A stretch of DNA of 64,000 bases from Klenkia sp. PcliD-1-E (GCF_024124375.1 NZ_JAMXRZ010000004.1:24230-88229); one strand, 5' to 3'. Positions 1-9,436 are shown, counted from the stretch's first letter. Translations and numbers: made by a program. Notes: generated by a model not told the origin, from the letters alone.

Positions 1-1256
1 ATGAGCGTGGTGATGGACGCGCGCAGTTCATCGTCGCTGGCCGGTGACGCCGTTCGCCCGCGCTCGACGTCGAGCGGTAACGGCTTCTGGGTGCTGTGAC
101 CCTCGAAGTCCGCCACGATGCGCAGCGCGCCGCTGGTCCTGGGCACCAGTCCAGTGATCAGTTCCTGGATGGCGCTGGGGAAGACGTTGATGCCGCGCAC
201 GATCAACATGTCGTCGGTCCTGCCGACGCACCGGATGGTCATCCCTGTTCGACCGCACGGGCACGACGTGCCCATCACGACGACGCGGTCCCGGGTACGG
301 AACCTCAGGACGGGGCTGGCCTGACGGTCCAGTGAGGTGTAGACGAGCTCGCCGGAAACTCCCGCCGCCGGCTCCAGCACGTCACCCGTGTCCGGGTCGA
401 TGAGCTCCGCGATCATCAGGTCGGGCGACAGGAGGTGCATGCCGGACCCCTCTTCGCACTCCCCCCAGTACAGGCAGCCAAGGTCTGTGCCACCCAGCAT
501 CTCCCGGGCAGTGGCACCCCATAGGGCCTCCAGCTGGTTGCGAATCGCCGGGATGCTCCCTCCGGGTTCCCCGCCTGTGCTGATCACCCTGACCCCAAGG
601 GTGTCGGCTGTCACGCCCAGCACACGAGGGGCCTGCTGCGCCAAATGGACGAGGAAGTTGGGGGTCCCGACCAGGGCTGCGGCGCGCTGGTCCGCCTGGA
701 CGCGCAGCAGCCTCTCCGCGCCCGCTTCGGCTCCGATCGGGATGTCGCAGATGCCCATGTACTGCAACACCTGGACGATGGGCAGCCCGCCCACGAACCC
801 CTTGCTCATCCCGAAGGCGTGCAGAGCCCGGTCCCCGGGGCGCAAGCCGTTCGCGTAGAACACCCGCGCGCCCATCTCGTTCCAGATCATCTGGTCCGAG
901 CGGGTGAGACCGACGTACGACGGGCTGCCGGTCGTGCCGCTCGATGCCTGGATCTGGACGATGTCCTGATCAGCAGCTGCCTGGTGACGGCCCAGGGGTG
1001 GAAGCTGCCCCAAGCTCTCCCTCAGCTCGTGCTTCTCCGTGAACGGGAACCGGTGCAGGTCACCGACCGAGGTGATGCTGCTGAGCGGCACGCCTGCGAC
1101 GGCGGCCTTGTCCCTGTACAGGTTGCTGTTGCGCGACAGGTAGTCCAGCAGACGGCGCAGTCCAGTGTCCTGTTCTCGACGGATGCGCTCCGCGGGCCAC
1201 ACCTCGACCTCACTCCAGAAGTTGGTCGATCGGGGCGTCCGCGTCACTGGCATCAT
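1..1256 (-). CDS. Phenylacetate-CoA ligase family protein (3' part outside window)
   Basis: About 418 N-terminal residues are visible; the gene runs off the left edge. Reading the reverse strand gives MMPVTRTPRSTNFWSEVEVW at the start, the adenylate-forming P-loop SSGTTGSPSY at about residues 105-114, then STGGEPGG, the GGTDLG acceptor region and a CPCGR pair near the end. This spacing and the CPCG motif are typical of PaaK-type ligases rather than FadD-type synthetases. Such enzymes make an aryl- or acyl-CoA from the free acid, ATP and CoA in the cytoplasm. The start at 1256 overlaps the stop of the upstream synthetase by ATGA, so the two are probably co-translated. The substrate cannot be read from sequence. 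Confidence 0.85.
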   Translation of the reverse strand, partial: MMPVTRTPRSTNFWSEVEVWPAERIRREQDTGLRRLLDYLSRNSNLYRDKAAVAGVPLSSITSVGDLHRFPFTEKHELRESLGQLPPLGRHQAAADQDIVQIQASSGTTGSPSYVGLTRSDQMIWNEMGARVFYANGLRPGDRALHAFGMSKGFVGGLPIVQVLQYMGICDIPIGAEAGAERLLRVQADQRAAALVGTPNFLVHLAQQAPRVLGVTADTLGVRVISTGGEPGGSIPAIRNQLEALWGATAREMLGGTDLGCLYWGECEEGSGMHLLSPDLMIAELIDPDTGDVLEPAAGVSGELVYTSLDRQASPVLRFRTRDRVVVMGTSCPCGRTGMTIRCVGRTDDMLIVRGINVFPSAIQELITGLVPRTSGALRIVADFEGHSTQKPLPLDVERGRTASPASDDELRASITTL

Positions 1257-3010
1257 GCTGCGTTCCCTGGACCGCCACCACCGGTCATCTGGCTGACGAG
1301 ATCAGACCTCCCCAGCTCCTGCACCGCACGTTCGCGGAGGCGGAACTTCTGCACCTTCCCCGAAGCAGTGGTCGGCAGATCGGCGGCCGTCGTGAACAGG
1401 ACCGCGTAGGGTACCTTGTGCCGCGCTAGCCTGTCGGCCACGTGCGCGCGCAGGTGCTCTGCATCGACGGACATCTCCGGTCGGAGGATGACGAACGCAA
1501 CCCCCACTTCGCCCGAGCGGATGTCCGGAACCCCGACGACAAAGGCCTGTTCCACCGCGTCGTGCGAGGCGAGCACATCCTCGATCTCCTGGGGTATGAC
1601 GTTCTCCCCGTTCAGCTTGTACAGGTCCTTGCTGCGACCGGTGAGCTCGACGAGGCCGTCGGCGTGGATACGGCCGAGATCTCCCGTGCGGAGCCAGCCA
1701 TCCTTGTCGATCACCTCAGCCGTCTCGGAGGGCTTTGCGTAGTACCCTCGGGTGACGATGTTCCCGCGGCAGGACAGCTCCCCCTCCACGCCGTCAGGAA
1801 GGTCAGCGCCGGTCGAGGGATCGACGGTCTTGTACTGGGTGTTCGCGCCGCCGAACTCCGGCAACCCCCCGGGCCCCCCGGGCAATACCGCCCCCACCCG
1901 ACTGGACACGATCTCGACCGCGTCGCCAGGTCTCGTTGCAATCGTCGCGGCGCTGACCTCGGTCATCCCGTACCCGGTGTGCATCTCGTCCAGGCCGAAG
2001 GCCTCTTTCGCCCTCTCCCACAGCCAGACCGGTGCGGGAGCCGATGCGCAGAAGATCGAGCGGAGGGATGACAAGTCCGTCGTGGCCAAACCGGGCTCGT
2101 TGATCAGGGCCAGGAGGATGGTCGGGACGAAGAGGGCTTCGTTGGCTTGTTTGTCGGTCATGAGGCGCAAAGCTTCGACCGGGTCGAACTGCACCTGCGG
2201 GATGACAGCTCCGCCGACCAGCATCGCGCCGAGCATGCCCTCCACGTACCCGAACACGTGGTAGAGAGGCATCGGGAAGAACAGGCGCCAACCATCGGCG
2301 TACCTGCGGCCGTAGGCGGTGGCCATCGCGCTCCGCCACAACATGTCGTTGGTCAACATGACGCCTTTGGGCAGGTTCGTGGTACCTGACGTGTAGAGGA
2401 TGTCGGCGACTTCCTCGGGATAGGCCGACTCGGCCTGACGCGCATCGACCACGGCCTGATCGATGGCGTTCCCCATCTCCATGAGGGCATTCAACGTGCA
2501 GGGAGCCGCGCCGCTCCCTGCCCCGGTCTCGAACACGATGGTATGGCGAAGCCTCGGGAGTGACTCTTGTCGACCGGAGCGCCAGCCTGGGGCGACGGTG
2601 TCGAGCTCGGCGAGGTGGTCCACGCCGCGGAAGGAGTCCATCGTGATTAGGCAGGCAGAATCCGACTGCCGTAGGAGGTAGGCCAACTCGTCGGCCTTCA
2701 GGGCGAAGTTGAGCGGCACAGCCACAGCTCCGATCCGAGCTATGGCCAAGCGGACCACGATGTACTCCGCGTAGTTGGCCATGATCATGGCCACGTGCTC
2801 TCGACGCTCGACGCCCAGGGCCAGCAGCCCGGCGGCAACCCTGCGGGAGGCGGCAGAGACCTCGGTGTACGACCAGTCCCGGTCGTCCGTCATGATCAGC
2901 GGGCGATCACTGTAGCGTTCGGCGAGACGGTCGAACCGGTCCGCGAGCGTCAATCGCTCCCACGGACTGTAGTCGGAGTCCAGCTGCTTCTGCGCCGCCG
3001 CGCGATTCAT
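1253..3010 (-). CDS. AMP-binding acyl-CoA synthetase (FadD-like)
   Basis: 585 residues, normal for a class I acyl-CoA synthetase that activates a carboxylic acid to its CoA thioester through an acyl-AMP. The P-loop YTSGTTNLPKGVMLT lies near residue 210. The later motifs GYGMTE, GWLRTGDLGR and the C-terminal catalytic lysine region TASGKVQKFRLR are all present, so it should be active. The start overlaps the stop of the preceding dehydrogenase by ATGA, and the stop overlaps the PaaK-type gene, giving a tight dehydrogenase-synthetase-ligase order. Two ligases in one operon suggest a ring- or branched-acid substrate, but this is inference. Confidence 0.9.
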   Translation of the reverse strand: MNRAAAQKQLDSDYSPWERLTLADRFDRLAERYSDRPLIMTDDRDWSYTEVSAASRRVAAGLLALGVERREHVAMIMANYAEYIVVRLAIARIGAVAVPLNFALKADELAYLLRQSDSACLITMDSFRGVDHLAELDTVAPGWRSGRQESLPRLRHTIVFETGAGSGAAPCTLNALMEMGNAIDQAVVDARQAESAYPEEVADILYTSGTTNLPKGVMLTNDMLWRSAMATAYGRRYADGWRLFFPMPLYHVFGYVEGMLGAMLVGGAVIPQVQFDPVEALRLMTDKQANEALFVPTILLALINEPGLATTDLSSLRSIFCASAPAPVWLWERAKEAFGLDEMHTGYGMTEVSAATIATRPGDAVEIVSSRVGAVLPGGPGGLPEFGGANTQYKTVDPSTGADLPDGVEGELSCRGNIVTRGYYAKPSETAEVIDKDGWLRTGDLGRIHADGLVELTGRSKDLYKLNGENVIPQEIEDVLASHDAVEQAFVVGVPDIRSGEVGVAFVILRPEMSVDAEHLRAHVADRLARHKVPYAVLFTTAADLPTTASGKVQKFRLRERAVQELGRSDLVSQMTGGGGPGNAA

Positions 3011-4173
3011 GAGCGTGCTCCGCCGTAGGACCGGGGAAGTCCGAGCGAGTGCTGTGCAACGTGGTTCAGGACCATCTCACGACTGACCGGTGCGATCCGC
3101 ATCAAACGAGCCAGTCCCCAGTAGGGCGCGAGGGCGTACTCGCTGGCCAGGCCGTTGCCCCCGTGCATCTGGATGGCCTGGTCGACACAGCGGAGGGCAG
3201 CTTCGGCAGCGCTGTACTTGGCCATGTTGGACGCCTCGGAGGCATCGGTGCCTGCGTCGTGCTGACCTGCCGCTTTCCACATCATCAACCGGGCGAGTTC
3301 CAGCTCGATCTTGGCGCTGGCCAACGGGTGCGAGAGGCCCTGATGGGTGCCGATGGGTGCACCCCACACGGAGCGCTCCAGCCCGTAACGGACCGCCTGG
3401 CGGAGTGCATACCTGCCGATGCCCGTCTCGATGGCCGCTCCCGTGATGCGCTCGGGGTTCAAGCCCTCGAAGACAGAACGGAATCCTCCCCCCACCTTCC
3501 CGACGACGGCCTCCGCCGGGAGGAGGACGTCGTCGAAGTGCAGCGTGAATTGCTTCTCCGGCGCGACGATCTCCATGGTGATCATGCTCCTCTGCAGCCC
3601 AGGAGCATCGACCGGGACCACGAACAACGACGTGCCCAACGGCTGGCCTGATTCGTCCTTCGTCGCGGCGACCACGAGGATGGCAGCGGCTTCGTCCACG
3701 CCGGATATGTAGTACTTGGTCCCGCGCAGGGTCCAGCCGTCGCTGCCGCGGGTGGCCGTCGTGGAGATAGCATGACTGTTGGAGCCGGCGTCCGGCTCGG
3801 TGATCGCGAACGCCATCTTGACCGTGCCGTCGGCGATGCCGGGCAGCCAGGTCTCTCGCTGTGCGGGGCTCCCGTAGCGCGCCAGGACCGTTCCGCAGAT
3901 CGCTGGCGACACCATCAAGAGCACCAGCGGGCACCCGGCCGCGGCGGTCTCCTCGACCACCGCAGTGAGTTCGGTGATGCCCCCGCCCCCGCCGCCGTAC
4001 TCCTCGGGGATGCTCACCCCCAAGAACCCCGGCTTGGCCAGCGCCGACCACAATTCGTCGGTCTTCCGGCCCGTTCGCGCTGCTGAGAGGAAGTACTCCG
4101 GGCCGAACTCACCGGCAACCGAAGCGACCGAGTCCCTCAGCAGCGTCAGTTCAGCCGATTCTCCGTAGAACAT
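3007..4173 (-). CDS. Acyl-CoA dehydrogenase
   Basis: 388 residues, the usual length for a FAD-dependent acyl-CoA dehydrogenase introducing the alpha-beta double bond. Seen: the Gly-rich EEYGGGGGG stretch, the FAD/substrate signature AFAITEPDAGSNSH, KYYISGVDEA, and the C-terminal MHGGNG region. A Glu in SREMVLN aligns by eye with the catalytic base of medium-chain enzymes. A GAGGAG ribosome site precedes ATG 4173. It is closely similar along its whole length to the dehydrogenase at 10944-12098 (shared EEYGGGGGG, KYYISGVDEA, LNPERITGAAI, APIGTHQG, PYWGLARL), so the two belong to one subfamily. It sits just downstream of a carboxyltransferase gene. Confidence 0.9.
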   Translation of the reverse strand: MFYGESAELTLLRDSVASVAGEFGPEYFLSAARTGRKTDELWSALAKPGFLGVSIPEEYGGGGGGITELTAVVEETAAAGCPLVLLMVSPAICGTVLARYGSPAQRETWLPGIADGTVKMAFAITEPDAGSNSHAISTTATRGSDGWTLRGTKYYISGVDEAAAILVVAATKDESGQPLGTSLFVVPVDAPGLQRSMITMEIVAPEKQFTLHFDDVLLPAEAVVGKVGGGFRSVFEGLNPERITGAAIETGIGRYALRQAVRYGLERSVWGAPIGTHQGLSHPLASAKIELELARLMMWKAAGQHDAGTDASEASNMAKYSAAEAALRCVDQAIQMHGGNGLASEYALAPYWGLARLMRIAPVSREMVLNHVAQHSLGLPRSYGGARS

Positions 4174-4200
4174 GGGATCTCCTCGATGTTCCTGACTCGG

Positions 4201-5766
4201 TCAGCCGCGGATGACCGGGTGGCGACGGGCAAGCCGTTCACGGCTCTTGTGCGAATACCGCTCGAGACGGTTGACCAGTTCGGCGCGGAGATCGCTGCCT
4301 GCGATCACGGCGTCGAGGTAGGTCGCCGAGGCCGCCCGGAAGACATCCAGGTTGACCATGTAGTCGGCCCTGAGCTGGGCGACGTAGTCCGCTCGGTCCT
4401 GCTCGTCCTCGATCGCGTTGATCTTGTTCAAGTAGATCGCATTGATGGCTGCCTCGGGACCCATGATCGCGAGCTTCGCGTGCGCCAAGCCGATCGTGGC
4501 GTCAGGCGCGAACGTCGCGCCGGACATGGCCATGTAACCGGCGCCGTACGACTTCCGGAGGATGACCGAGATCCGCGGGACGCTGGCTTCGGCAATAGCG
4601 GCCAGGTACTTGGCTCCGCGTCGGATGATCCCTTGTCGTTCGACCTGGCTGCCGACCATGAAGCCGGGAGTGTCGGACAGGAAGACGAGCGGGATGCCGT
4701 AGGCATCGCACAGTTGCACGAACTGGGCACCCTTCTCGGAGGCATCGCTCCCGATGGTCCCCCCCTTACGCATGGGCTGGTTCGCCACGAGCCCGACGGG
4801 TTTCCCGTCCAACCGCGCGAAGCCCGTGACCAGTTCGCGGGCGAAGAGAGCGCGGTGCTCGAAGAAGCTGTCGGCGTCGATGAGCCGGCGGATCACGTTC
4901 ATCACGTCGAACGCGCGGTTCTGCGCTTGCGGGATCAGCTGGTCGATGGGTTCCCCGTCGACCGGATCCATCGGTAGGTGGACCGGCAGAGGGGCCTCCG
5001 CGTGATCAGGGAGGTACTCCAGGTACTGGCGCGCCAGCCGCAATCCGTGCTCGTCGTTCCGCGCGATCTGGTCCCCCAGACCGGACACCTCGCAGTGCAT
5101 GCGGGCGCCGCCCATCTCCTCTGCGGACACCTTCTCGCCCGTTGCCATCTCGACCATCCGAGGGCTGCCGAGAAAAGCGCTCGCGTTGCCGTCCACCATG
5201 ACCACTGCGTCGCAGAAGGCGGGCAGGTAGGCTGCGCCGGCTGGGCTGGGTCCGAAAAGCACGCAGATCTGCGGGATCTGGCCGGACAGTCGTGCCTGGT
5301 TCCAGAAAATCCGCCCAGCATGGTGGCGATCGATGAACAGGTCGAACTGCTCATCCAGGCGTGCCCCTGCGGAGTCCACGAGGTACAACAGGGGGCATCG
5401 AACGAGTGCAGCCTCCTCCTGCTGGCGGATGATCTTCCGGATGGTCTCCCGGCCCCATGCACCCGCCTTGACCGTCGGATCGTTGGCGATGACGGCGACG
5501 GTGCGACCGCCGACCGTGCCGGTCCCGGTCACCACTGCGTCGGCAGCGAGACCCTCGTCCATCGTGCGGGCGAGCAAGCCGTTCTCGACGAAGGACCCGG
5601 GGTCGAGCAGGATGTCCAGACGCGATCGGACGAAGATCTTCCCTGTCTCCTCGATCTGACGGTGGTACCGCTCGCTTCCACCCGCCTTGGCGCGTGCCGT
5701 GCGCTCCGAGAGCTCGGCCACGAGATCACGGGCAGCCCCGGATGCCAGGTCCGACTGCTGAGTCAA
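4201..5766 (-). CDS. Acyl-CoA carboxylase carboxyltransferase (beta) subunit
   Basis: 521 residues with both crotonase-like halves of an AccD/PccB/MccB carboxyltransferase. Motifs include VIANDPTVKAGAW, LYLVDSAGARLDEQ, FGPSPAGAAYLPAFCD and ATGEKVSAEEMGGARMH in the N-half, then VANQPMRKGG, FLSDTPGFMVG and KSYGAGYMAMSG in the C-half. The enzyme transfers CO2 from carboxybiotin to an acyl-CoA. Its biotinyl partner is the small gene 48 bp upstream and the biotin carboxylase is probably the divergent gene at 6357. DSAGARLDEQ resembles methylcrotonyl/geranyl-type more than propionyl-type enzymes, but the substrate is not settled. Confidence 0.9.
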   Translation of the reverse strand: MTQQSDLASGAARDLVAELSERTARAKAGGSERYHRQIEETGKIFVRSRLDILLDPGSFVENGLLARTMDEGLAADAVVTGTGTVGGRTVAVIANDPTVKAGAWGRETIRKIIRQQEEAALVRCPLLYLVDSAGARLDEQFDLFIDRHHAGRIFWNQARLSGQIPQICVLFGPSPAGAAYLPAFCDAVVMVDGNASAFLGSPRMVEMATGEKVSAEEMGGARMHCEVSGLGDQIARNDEHGLRLARQYLEYLPDHAEAPLPVHLPMDPVDGEPIDQLIPQAQNRAFDVMNVIRRLIDADSFFEHRALFARELVTGFARLDGKPVGLVANQPMRKGGTIGSDASEKGAQFVQLCDAYGIPLVFLSDTPGFMVGSQVERQGIIRRGAKYLAAIAEASVPRISVILRKSYGAGYMAMSGATFAPDATIGLAHAKLAIMGPEAAINAIYLNKINAIEDEQDRADYVAQLRADYMVNLDVFRAASATYLDAVIAGSDLRAELVNRLERYSHKSRERLARRHPVIRG

Positions 5767-5814
5767 CTGAGCCTTCTTCCGTCTTCGGTCGTCGTGGTCG
5801 GGGTGATCAGTCGC

Positions 5815-6042
5815 TCATCCAGGATCGGCAGCGATGCGTACGAGCGGTTGGTCCTCGGCCACCACGTCACCGGGGGCGACCAGCAGCGCGGTCACCGAGC
5901 CACGCACGGGGGATTCGACAGGAATCTCCATCTTCATGGACTCCAAGATCACCAATACGTCGCCCACCTCGACCTCCTGGCCCGACTGCACCTCGACCTT
6001 CCACACGTTCCCGGCCATCTCCGCCGTCAGCACCTCGTCCAC
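5815..6042 (-). CDS. Free-standing biotinyl (BCCP) protein
   Basis: A 75-residue single biotinyl domain with the biotin-accepting lysine in ESMKME. Most carriers have EAMKM; the ESMKM form is known from short actinobacterial BCCPs. The frame stays open to GTG 6057, but GTG 6042 is preferred. It has a GGAGGG ribosome site about 6 bases upstream, and it gives an N-terminus (MDEVLTAEMAGNVWKV) that fits short carriers. It would shuttle carboxybiotin between the biotin carboxylase (6357-7766) and the carboxyltransferase (4201-5766). The upstream region carries a 30-bp imperfect palindrome. Confidence 0.85.
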   Translation of the reverse strand: MDEVLTAEMAGNVWKVEVQSGQEVEVGDVLVILESMKMEIPVESPVRGSVTALLVAPGDVVAEDQPLVRIAADPG

Positions 6043-6056
6043 GAAGGCCCTCCACA

Positions 6057-6086
6057 CCGAAACGTACGAACGTTCGCTCGCTTCGG
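6057..6086. promoter_or_regulatory. 30-bp imperfect palindrome, candidate operator
   Basis: By eye 12 of 15 base pairs of this 30-bp segment are symmetric around 6071/6072, with the perfect core CGAACGTTCG at 6067-6076. It ends 14 bases upstream of GTG 6042 of the biotinyl gene, so a bound protein would block that promoter or leader. The size and symmetry suit a TetR dimer; the nearest candidate is the TetR at 7880-8476. Binding is inference. Confidence 0.5.
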
Positions 6087-6212
6087 CAAAAGCTAGGCTC
6101 GCCCCTGGTGAGTGTCAAGACCGGCCGACCCGCTCCGTCCAGTCGGGATCGCCCGGCACCTGCAGGGTTGTCCGGATCGCACATGCGGATAAATGGATGG
6201 ACTGCTAGCGTT

Positions 6213-6235
6213 TAGCGAACTAGCGTTCGTTAGTT
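6213..6235. promoter_or_regulatory. Overlapping inverted repeats upstream of biotin carboxylase
   Basis: Two overlapping dyads. CGAAC-N4-GTTCG lies at 6216-6229. An 18-bp near-palindrome of the form AACTA...TAGTT lies at 6218-6235, with 7 of 9 pairs. The CGAAC/GTTCG arms match the core at 6067-6076, so both sides of the divergent carboxylase promoters may bind the same regulator. The rest of the 6043-6356 gap shows no gene. Confidence 0.45.
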
Positions 6236-6356
6236 TCCGGCTGCGCCGCGACTGGAGACGACGGCCTCAGGCGCACCGGCGACGATGCTGCTGGTGTGCC
6301 CGGTACAACCCCGACGTCGTCCGAGACCACGCATCGAAGGGAAAGAGGAGGAACCT

Positions 6357-7766
6357 GTGTTCGAGAAGGTCCTGATCGCCAACCGTGGCGAGATCGCGGT
6401 GCGCATCGCACGCACGTGCCAAGAGCTGGGCATCAGGAGCGCGACGGTGCACTCTGCAGATGACAGCCACTCGCTGCACGTACGGGCGGCAGATGAAGCT
6501 GTGGCGCTGGACGGGGTGCCGACGTCCCGTCCCTACCTCGACATCGCCCAGATCGTGGCGGCCGCACTCACCGTCGGCGCGGACGCCGTTCACCCCGGGT
6601 ACGGCTTCCTCGCCGAGAACGCCGACTTCGCCGAAGCGGTCCTCGCGGCCGGCCTGGCGTTCATTGGTCCCTCCCCGAGCGCGATTCGCACCATGGGCGA
6701 CAAAGTGGCCGGCCGTGCGGTGGCTGAGTCCTGCGGTGTGCCCGGGGTACCGGGCACCCGGGGCGCGATCCAGGAGGTCGCGGAGGTGCTCGAGTTCGGA
6801 GCAGCCCACGGATTCCCCCTGCTCATCAAAGCATCCTTCGGGGGAGGTGGCCGTGGGATGCGTGTCGTCGCCGATCCCGGCGAGGTCTCTGACGCATTCC
6901 TGTCGGCTCAGCGCGAGGCAGGGACGGCGTTCGGGCAGGACGACGTGTACGTGGAGCGGTATCTCCCCCGTGCCCGACACGTCGAGGTGCAGGTCTTCGC
7001 CGACGGGCACGGGAACTCGGTCTTCCTCGGAGACCGGGACTGCTCAGTGCAGCGCCGTCACCAGAAGCTCGTCGAGGAGGCCCCGGCGCCCGGCTTGTCC
7101 GACGATCTCCGGCGGTCCATGGGGGAGGCGGCGCTGCGTCTGGTGCGTGCAGTGGACTACGTCGGGGCCGGCACGGTGGAGTTCCTCGTCGAGGACGACA
7201 ACTACTACTACCTCGAGATGAACACCCGCATCCAAGTGGAGCACCCGATCACGGAGATGGTGCTCGGAGTCGATCTGATCGCTGAGCAGTTGCTGGTGGC
7301 GGCCGGCCATACCCTGTCCTTTACACGCAGCGAACTCGCCCCGCGGGGGCACGCCATCGAGTGCAGAATCAACGCAGAGAACGTCACCAGGGGTAGGTTC
7401 CTCCCCTCACCAGGTGTCCTCGAGCGTCTCGCGGCACCGACCGGCGCCGGGGTGAGGCTCGACGCCGGTTACTCCTCGGGGGACGAGATCCTGCCCTACT
7501 ACGACAGCCTCGTCGGCAAATTGATCGCTTGGGCACCCACCCGTGAGCATGCGCGCCGTCGGCTGCTCGCGGCGATCGACGAGTTGAGCGTGGTCGGTAT
7601 CCGGACCACGCTGCCAGCCGTGCGAGTCGTGTTGGAGCATGCCGACTTCATCGACGGTGCAGTGAGTACTCGTTGGCTGGAATCCCTGCCCCTCGCTACC
7701 CTGCTGGCAACGGACGGCCAGCGCGGCGCGACGGTCGCCACCCGACGGGACAGCGGCCGGTCGTGA
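6357..7766 (+). CDS. Acyl-CoA carboxylase biotin carboxylase subunit
   Basis: 469 residues of an ATP-grasp biotin carboxylase without an attached carrier domain. The frame is open from 6285, but GTG 6357 has a strong GAGGAGG ribosome site and gives the family N-terminus (M)FEKVLIANRGEIAVRI. Motifs: HPGYGFLAEN, the ATP-binding KASFGGGGRGMR, CSVQRRHQK, EMNTRIQVEHPITE and GHAIECRINAE. It makes carboxybiotin from ATP and bicarbonate on a carrier, presumably the 75-residue protein encoded divergently at 5815-6042. Contrast the second cluster, where the same domain is fused to its carrier (15339-17348). Confidence 0.9.
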   Translation: MFEKVLIANRGEIAVRIARTCQELGIRSATVHSADDSHSLHVRAADEAVALDGVPTSRPYLDIAQIVAAALTVGADAVHPGYGFLAENADFAEAVLAAGLAFIGPSPSAIRTMGDKVAGRAVAESCGVPGVPGTRGAIQEVAEVLEFGAAHGFPLLIKASFGGGGRGMRVVADPGEVSDAFLSAQREAGTAFGQDDVYVERYLPRARHVEVQVFADGHGNSVFLGDRDCSVQRRHQKLVEEAPAPGLSDDLRRSMGEAALRLVRAVDYVGAGTVEFLVEDDNYYYLEMNTRIQVEHPITEMVLGVDLIAEQLLVAAGHTLSFTRSELAPRGHAIECRINAENVTRGRFLPSPGVLERLAAPTGAGVRLDAGYSSGDEILPYYDSLVGKLIAWAPTREHARRRLLAAIDELSVVGIRTTLPAVRVVLEHADFIDGAVSTRWLESLPLATLLATDGQRGATVATRRDSGRS

Positions 7767-7879
7767 CTCTGCACATCTGCCCTGGGCACCTACCCTGCAC
7801 CGCCCCGTCCCTGGTCAGCAGTGAGCTCCTCGGCAGTCATCGGTCGAGGGTGCGGCGGCCGGAGACCTCGACTGGACGA

Positions 7880-8476
7880 TCACGCCGCGGGCTGGAGGCC
7901 GAGCTGGCGGAACGCCATCGTGGTGTAGATGTCCACGATCTCGTCCAAGGTCATCGTGCCCCCGGGTCTGTACCACGCAGAGACGTGACTGCCCGCCGCG
8001 ACCACCGCGTAGGTCTGCAGGCGCAGATCGATGAGCTCGACACCGGCTTCAGAACAGGCCGCGGCGATGGCCGCGCTGATCTGGCGCTCGTACGCATCAC
8101 GGAGGGCGACGATCTTCCCTCGGGCTTCCGCATGGAGCGAACGCAGCTCGGAGTTGCCGATGAACACGTCCTGGGCCCGCTCCGCGTGGAACCGGACATG
8201 GCAGTCGAGCACCGCGCGCAGCCGGTCCAGACTGTCGGTCCGGTTGGCCAGAGCATCCGCCTGCGCACGTCCGAGGTCGCCCATGATGGCGTCCATCATC
8301 GAGACGAGGAGACTCTGCTTGCCGTCGATGTGGTTGTACAGGCTGCTGACCTTGACCCCGACTGCAGCTGCGACCTCGCGCAGGCTCGTCGCCTCGTACC
8401 CCTTCTCGTAGAAGAGGTCTCGAGCGGCCTCGCGAATGGTGTCGGACGTGCGGGCGCTGCTCACCGACTCCTCCAC
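7880..8476 (-). CDS. TetR-family transcriptional regulator
   Basis: 198 residues. An N-terminal helix-turn-helix domain at about residues 12-60 (EAARDLFYEKGYEATSLREV, AVGVKVSSLYNHIDGKQSLL) is followed by an all-helical ligand-binding domain ending with WYRPGGTMTLDEIVDIY, which resembles the C-terminal domain of KstR2-type regulators of acyl-CoA catabolism. It is convergent with the biotin carboxylase gene and divergent from the thioesterase. It is the natural candidate for the palindromes at 6057-6086 and 6213-6235, with an acyl-CoA as ligand; this is inference. No clear dyad was seen in its own upstream gap (8477-8729). Confidence 0.85.
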   Translation of the reverse strand: MEESVSSARTSDTIREAARDLFYEKGYEATSLREVAAAVGVKVSSLYNHIDGKQSLLVSMMDAIMGDLGRAQADALANRTDSLDRLRAVLDCHVRFHAERAQDVFIGNSELRSLHAEARGKIVALRDAYERQISAAIAAACSEAGVELIDLRLQTYAVVAAGSHVSAWYRPGGTMTLDEIVDIYTTMAFRQLGLQPAA

Positions 8477-8729
8477 TCTCGCCGGTCACGGTTGGGCAGG
8501 GAGAGAATGCAGTGATCGACCCCGGAACCCTAACTCGCACCGTCCTCCGCGCGGGCGTCTGGTCGAGCCCGACCCCCACAGTGCACTGCATGCACGTGCC
8601 CATCTCGGCGATCGCAATGCCGCCCTGCAAGATGCGACCGCGACGGGGAGCGCAGAGTCGTCACCGGAGGACGCGAGGGCGACCCCCGGTGACGCGCGCC
8701 GCTCGAGAACCCGAGGAGACGATCAGGAC

Positions 8730-9221
8730 ATGTCGATGCCCACTGAGCGTGAGTGGAATGGTCTGCCGCGCCACGACGGCACAGGCCAGCTCCCCCCGCA
8801 CCACCCGACGTGCCTGGGGTGCGGGCCGGACAACCCCAACGGTCACCACCTCGCCGTGTGGCAGGACGGTGACCGCGTCCGAGCCAGCCACACGTTCGGG
8901 GAACGGCACGTCGGCGCCCCGGGCATCGCGCACGGCGGTGCGGTCGCGACCGTGGTCGACGACCTCTTCGGATTCCTCCTCTACGGCGTGGGACAGCCAG
9001 CCGTGACCCGCACCTTGTCGGTCTCCTACCGGGCGCCGGTGCTGCTTGGGGTCGAGTACCGCGTCAGCGCGCACCTCGAGCGGCGAGAAGGTCGAAAGCT
9101 CTTCCTCGTCGCCGAGGTCGCCGATGCCCAGGGCTTCGTGCTGGCTGAGGCATCGGCCCTCTTCATCGTGGTCGAGCTGGAGCACTTCGACCGCGCTCGT
9201 CGACGCCCTGAGCACCCCTGA
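8730..9221 (+). CDS. PaaI-type hotdog thioesterase
   Basis: 163 residues. The segment HHPTCLGCGPDNPNGHHLAV and the later GIAHGGAVATVVDDLFGF match hotdog-fold acyl-CoA thioesterases of the PaaI/THEM4 group; the HGG loop with the following Asp is the active-site region. It would hydrolyse acyl-CoA esters and so relieve CoA trapping during catabolism. The frame is open upstream to 8436 but that part has no domain; ATG 8730 or ATG 8736 are the likely starts (GAGGAG at about 8714, AGGA at about 8725). It lies between the TetR and the BtrH-like gene. Confidence 0.8.
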   Translation: MSMPTEREWNGLPRHDGTGQLPPHHPTCLGCGPDNPNGHHLAVWQDGDRVRASHTFGERHVGAPGIAHGGAVATVVDDLFGFLLYGVGQPAVTRTLSVSYRAPVLLGVEYRVSAHLERREGRKLFLVAEVADAQGFVLAEASALFIVVELEHFDRARRRPEHP

Positions 9222-9436
9222 CCGTTCCGGACAGGCACCCGTGCAGACCCCAGCAGGGCGCCACCGGGCCCATGATCATCGAAACCCGCGAGCTGTTGGG
9301 CACACTGGGCGCCCCAGTCGACCTCAGGTGACCGGTGTCTGCCGGTTCGACTGCGAAGTGGAGCTGTGTCAGCTGGTGCCCCCCCACGGTCGATGAGTGA
9401 ACGGTGTCAAGAAGGTCGGATTTGGGAAGGTGAGGC

